The notes beneath the pieces were generated by a model, which was given only the letters and a program-made list of their open reading frames with translations, was not told where the DNA came from and searched no databases. This document shows positions 6,198-8,447 of a DNA stretch of 8,447 nucleotides, in pieces. Origin of the DNA: JBFISM01 sp041608535 (lineage in GTDB: Bacteria > Actinomycetota > Acidimicrobiia > Spongiisociales > UBA5794); the NCBI GenBank assembly GCA_041608535.1, contig JBFISM010000154.1, forward strand, positions 1-8,447. The letters are read 5' to 3'. A program made the position numbers and the translations under genes. Within the stretch, counting starts at the first letter, position 1. The number at the start of each line of letters is the position of its first letter.

Positions 6198-7025
6198 ATG
6201 GCGTCGATGTCGGGCCACCCCACAACACGTCCCCTCATCGTTGCCGAGCGGATGACCGCCGGCTACGAGCTCGAACGTGAGCGCAAACTGCTCACCGCCC
6301 TCACGAACATCAACCTGTCCATCCATGAAGGCGAGTTCATGGTCCTCGTCGGACCTTCGGGGTGCGGGAAGACGACCTTCATCAACGTCATCGCCGGGCT
6401 CGTCACACCGTGGGAGGGGACCTGCACGTTCGCTGGCAAGCCCATCGTGGGCACCGGGGCCGACCGGGCCATGGTCTTCCAGGACTACGCCATCATGCCG
6501 TGGCGGACCGTGGTCGACAACGTGCTCCTCCCCTTCGAGCTACGCGATCTCAACGTCTCGAGGGAGGAGGCGAAGAAGCGGGCGCTGGCCATCATCGAGG
6601 CGGTCGGTCTCGACGGCTTCGAGGATTCGTACCCGCACGAGCTCTCCGGTGGTATGAAGCAGCGGGTCGGCATCGCCCGCGCCATGGTCACGCAACCGCG
6701 CGTGCTGCTGGCCGACGAGCCCTTTGGCGCACTCGACGCCATGACCCGGGAGGTGCTCCAGGGCCAGCTCGAGGTTCTCGTCATGGACTCGAAGCAGACA
6801 GTGATCTTCATCACCCACAGCATCGACGAGGCGATCGCCCTGGGAGACAGGATCGCAGTGATATCCCACCGTCCCGGCACCATCCGAGAGATCATCGATG
6901 TGAAGATGCCGCGTCCCCGGCTCGCCGAGGGCGAGATCACCGGGCACCCCGAGTACGGGGCGCTGCGCGAGCATCTGTGGAACCTGGTCAAGGACGAAGC
7001 GCTCGGGGCGAGGAGCGAAGCATGA
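6198..7025 (+). CDS. NitT/TauT family ABC transporter ATPase (SsuB/TauB/NrtD-like)
   Basis: ATPase of a small-molecule importer, 275 residues, normal for the family. Walker A is GPSGCGKTT (52-60), Q-loop Gln95 in VFQDY, signature LSGGM (149-153), Walker B LLADEP with Asp173-Glu174, D-loop ALD (178-180) and switch His207 in ITHSIDEA. Features that separate SsuB/TauB-type proteins from peptide ATPases are FQDYAIMPWRTVVDNV (94-109), DEPFGALDAMTR, and the HRPGTI segment (224-229) followed by a short C-terminal tail. ATG 6198 is chosen, with GAGAGG at 6181-6186 (11 bases away) as a loose ribosome-binding site. GTG 6186 and ATG 6207 are in frame and cannot be excluded. The gene overlaps the permease by 4 bases. 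Substrates in this family include nitrate, sulfonates, taurine and pyrimidine precursors; none can be preferred here. Confidence 0.93.
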   Translation: MASMSGHPTTRPLIVAERMTAGYELERERKLLTALTNINLSIHEGEFMVLVGPSGCGKTTFINVIAGLVTPWEGTCTFAGKPIVGTGADRAMVFQDYAIMPWRTVVDNVLLPFELRDLNVSREEAKKRALAIIEAVGLDGFEDSYPHELSGGMKQRVGIARAMVTQPRVLLADEPFGALDAMTREVLQGQLEVLVMDSKQTVIFITHSIDEAIALGDRIAVISHRPGTIREIIDVKMPRPRLAEGEITGHPEYGALREHLWNLVKDEALGARSEA

Positions 7026-7984
7026 CGGAACTCGACACCAGACCTCAGGCGCCTGCGGCTCCCGACCAGGGCCGGCTGCGCGAGGCAGAGTGGACAGCCG
7101 CCCGGGTGTGGCGACGGACTCGCTACGCCGTCATCACCATCATCAACCTGACCATCTTCTTCACGTTGTGGGAGCTGTGGGCCCGCGGGATCCTCAACAA
7201 CGTCCTGCCATTCCTGCCGGAGCTACCCCGGCTCATCTTCCCGACATTCTTCGAGGTGATGGAGTCGTTCAAGATCGGCTGGATCGGTGGCGGCAATCTC
7301 GAGGGGTTCAACAACCGCCTCCTCGCCGACTTCGTGATCGCCCAGAACTTCCTGGAGACGCTCAAGGTCTACACCGTCGGCATGGTGATCTCGATCGGGC
7401 TCGGCATCCCGATCGGACTCCTCATGGGTGGCAGCAAATGGGTCGATGCCATCCTCAGCCCATATGTATGGGCGCTGTCATCGCTGCCCCGGATCGCCAT
7501 CTATCCCATCCTGGTCATGATCATCGGTATCGGCGGCGGCCTCGTCCTCTTCGGTGTCGACATCGGCCAGCCGATCGCCATCTGGGTCGTCGTGTTGACT
7601 GCGATCTTCCCGGTGATCATCAACACCTGGGCGGGTGTGAAGACGACGGATCAATCTCTGATCAATGCGGCGAAAGTCTTCGGCGCAAACCGGGCCCAGC
7701 TCTACAGGAAGGTGGTGCTGCCATACACGCTGCCGTTCGTGGTGACCGGCGTGCAGCTGAGCCTGAGTCGCGGTCTCATCGGTGTGGTGCTGGCCGAGTT
7801 CCTGACAGGTGCCACCCGGCTCGGCGGGGTGGGCTGGCTGATCTTCAGGTCGGCCGCCGCCTTCAACGCCCCGCTCACCTATGCAGCACTCTTGAGCCTT
7901 GCCATCTTCGCCCTTGCCCTCGTTCAGGGCACGAGGGCAATGGAAGCAAGAATCGCCCCGTGGAGGCAGGTGACCAAGACCTGA
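7022..7984 (+). CDS. NitT/TauT family ABC transporter permease (SsuC/TauC-like)
   Basis: Membrane subunit of 320 residues; typical SsuC proteins are about 250-280. The extra length lies in a cytoplasmic N-terminal tail of about 33 residues and a long segment between the first two hydrophobic helices (about 54-110). Hydrophobic segments are near 35-53, 112-136, 157-177, 185-203, 238-262 and 283-303. The EAA-type loop that contacts the ATPase spans about 211-238 (QSLINAAKVFGANRAQLYRK, then VVLPYTLP). SSLPRIAIYPILVMIIGIG (153-171) matches the family pattern of a Pro-rich helix followed by GxG. The ATG is inside the previous stop (ATGA, 7022-7025) and AGGAG at 7011-7015 stands 6 bases upstream, a strong site. 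Translationally coupled to the ATPase and followed 28 bases later by the binding-protein gene. Confidence 0.92.
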   Translation: MTELDTRPQAPAAPDQGRLREAEWTAARVWRRTRYAVITIINLTIFFTLWELWARGILNNVLPFLPELPRLIFPTFFEVMESFKIGWIGGGNLEGFNNRLLADFVIAQNFLETLKVYTVGMVISIGLGIPIGLLMGGSKWVDAILSPYVWALSSLPRIAIYPILVMIIGIGGGLVLFGVDIGQPIAIWVVVLTAIFPVIINTWAGVKTTDQSLINAAKVFGANRAQLYRKVVLPYTLPFVVTGVQLSLSRGLIGVVLAEFLTGATRLGGVGWLIFRSAAAFNAPLTYAALLSLAIFALALVQGTRAMEARIAPWRQVTKT

Positions 7985-8012
7985 CCGCAGGGCGCAGAGA
8001 GGAGCAAAACTC

Positions 8013-8447
8013 ATGGTGATCAAACAAGAGGACGGACGAGACCCACGGGAGATGTCGCGGCGCCGCTTTCTGACGGTTGTCGGCACCGGTGTCGCAGGAG
8101 GACTGCTTCTCGGCGCCTGTGGCGACAGCGAAGGAGGCACGACCACCGTTGCCGCCCCCGGCACCACGGCGGCACCGGGTACCACTGCCGCCCCCGGCAC
8201 GACGGCCGCACCGGGCACCACCGCGGCACCGGGAACGACCGCCGCCGCGACAACGACGATGGTGGATGCGATGGCGCCCCCGCAATCGACGCTCACCACG
8301 GTCCGCTTCGACTTCAACACTCCGAACATCAACCTCCAGGCCCCGTACTGGATCGGACAGACCAAGGGCTTCTTCGAGGAGGTCGGCATCGAGGAGCTCA
8401 TCATCACAGCCAATGACGACTGGGTGCCCCCGATGGCGGCGGACTCA
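8013..8447 (+). CDS. NitT/TauT-type ABC substrate-binding lipoprotein, Tat signal (3' end cut by window)
   Basis: The first 145 residues are visible and the frame is still open at the window end. The N-terminus has a twin-arginine motif SRRRFL (15-20), a short hydrophobic stretch (21-33) and a lipobox LGAC with Cys36, so a lipid-anchored, Tat-exported protein is predicted. A low-complexity linker with five AAPGTT repeats follows (47-76). The mature domain opens with VRFDFNTPN...APYWIGQTKGFFEEVGI, the usual start of NMT1/SsuA-like binding proteins, in which the opening beta strand is followed by the ligand-proximal helix. AGGAG at 8000-8004 lies 8 bases before the ATG, an excellent site. It would capture the solute and deliver it to the permease just upstream. 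The ligand cannot be judged from this part. Confidence 0.9.
   Translation, partial: MVIKQEDGRDPREMSRRRFLTVVGTGVAGGLLLGACGDSEGGTTTVAAPGTTAAPGTTAAPGTTAAPGTTAAPGTTAAATTTMVDAMAPPQSTLTTVRFDFNTPNINLQAPYWIGQTKGFFEEVGIEELIITANDDWVPPMAADS
8151..8240 (+). repeat. Five 18-base repeats encoding AAPGTT in the lipoprotein linker
   Basis: Five contiguous 18-base units each encode Ala-Ala-Pro-Gly-Thr-Thr (residues 47-76). The DNA units differ only at third codon positions, for example in the Ala, Pro and Thr codons, so no two are identical while the peptide repeat is exact. This suggests the peptide is kept by selection, or that the expansion is old. The role is probably a flexible spacer between lipid anchor and binding domain. 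Confidence 0.9.

Noticed and set aside
6041..6326. Small - strand frames covering the divergent intergenic region
   Set aside because: They run antisense into the start of the NitT/TauT ATPase, have no supporting ribosome site that I can see, and are Arg/Ser/Ala-rich shadows in composition.

Overview
The window is GC-rich, densely coded DNA. The codon style, a perfect TCGAAC-N4-GTTCGA SOS box of the actinobacterial/mycobacterial type, and a DUF222-HNH (13E12-type) gene all point to an actinobacterium. The Ala/Pro/Gly/Thr-rich linker of the lipoprotein at the right edge resembles those of Acidimicrobiia, but that narrower placement is inference.

Left block (50-4612, + strand): four tightly packed genes of a peptide/nickel-type (Dpp/Opp) ABC importer, two permeases followed by two ATPases. 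The junctions are a 2-base gap, a 4-base GTGA overlap and a 4-base ATGA overlap, so this looks like one translationally coupled operon. The substrate-binding protein is not in the window and may lie just upstream. Both ATPases keep every catalytic motif but carry unusual extra segments: a four-cysteine knuckle and a long insertion in the first, and two insertions in the second. One of the latter separates the conserved C-terminal cysteines.

Middle block (4585-5967, - strand): a DUF222-HNH nuclease-family gene that converges on the importer operon and overlaps its last gene by 28 bases. Its 5' end holds a perfect SOS box abutting a good -10 hexamer (TATGAT). Transcription would then start at or next to an ATG inside the box, which suggests a LexA-repressed, possibly leaderless, DNA-damage-induced gene. 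The roughly 230-base divergent intergenic region to its right carries a perfect 14-base tandem repeat, two hairpin-capable inverted repeats and a weak candidate promoter for the rightward operon.

Right block (6198 to the window edge, + strand): a NitT/TauT (SsuB-SsuC-SsuA-like) ABC importer, with ATPase, permease (4-base ATGA overlap) and a substrate-binding protein cut by the window end. The binding protein is a predicted Tat-exported lipoprotein with five AAPGTT repeats after its lipid-anchored cysteine. The substrate cannot be told from sequence.

The two importers are ordinary nutrient-uptake systems. The most notable features are the SOS-controlled HNH gene between them and the architecture of the peptide-transporter ATPases.
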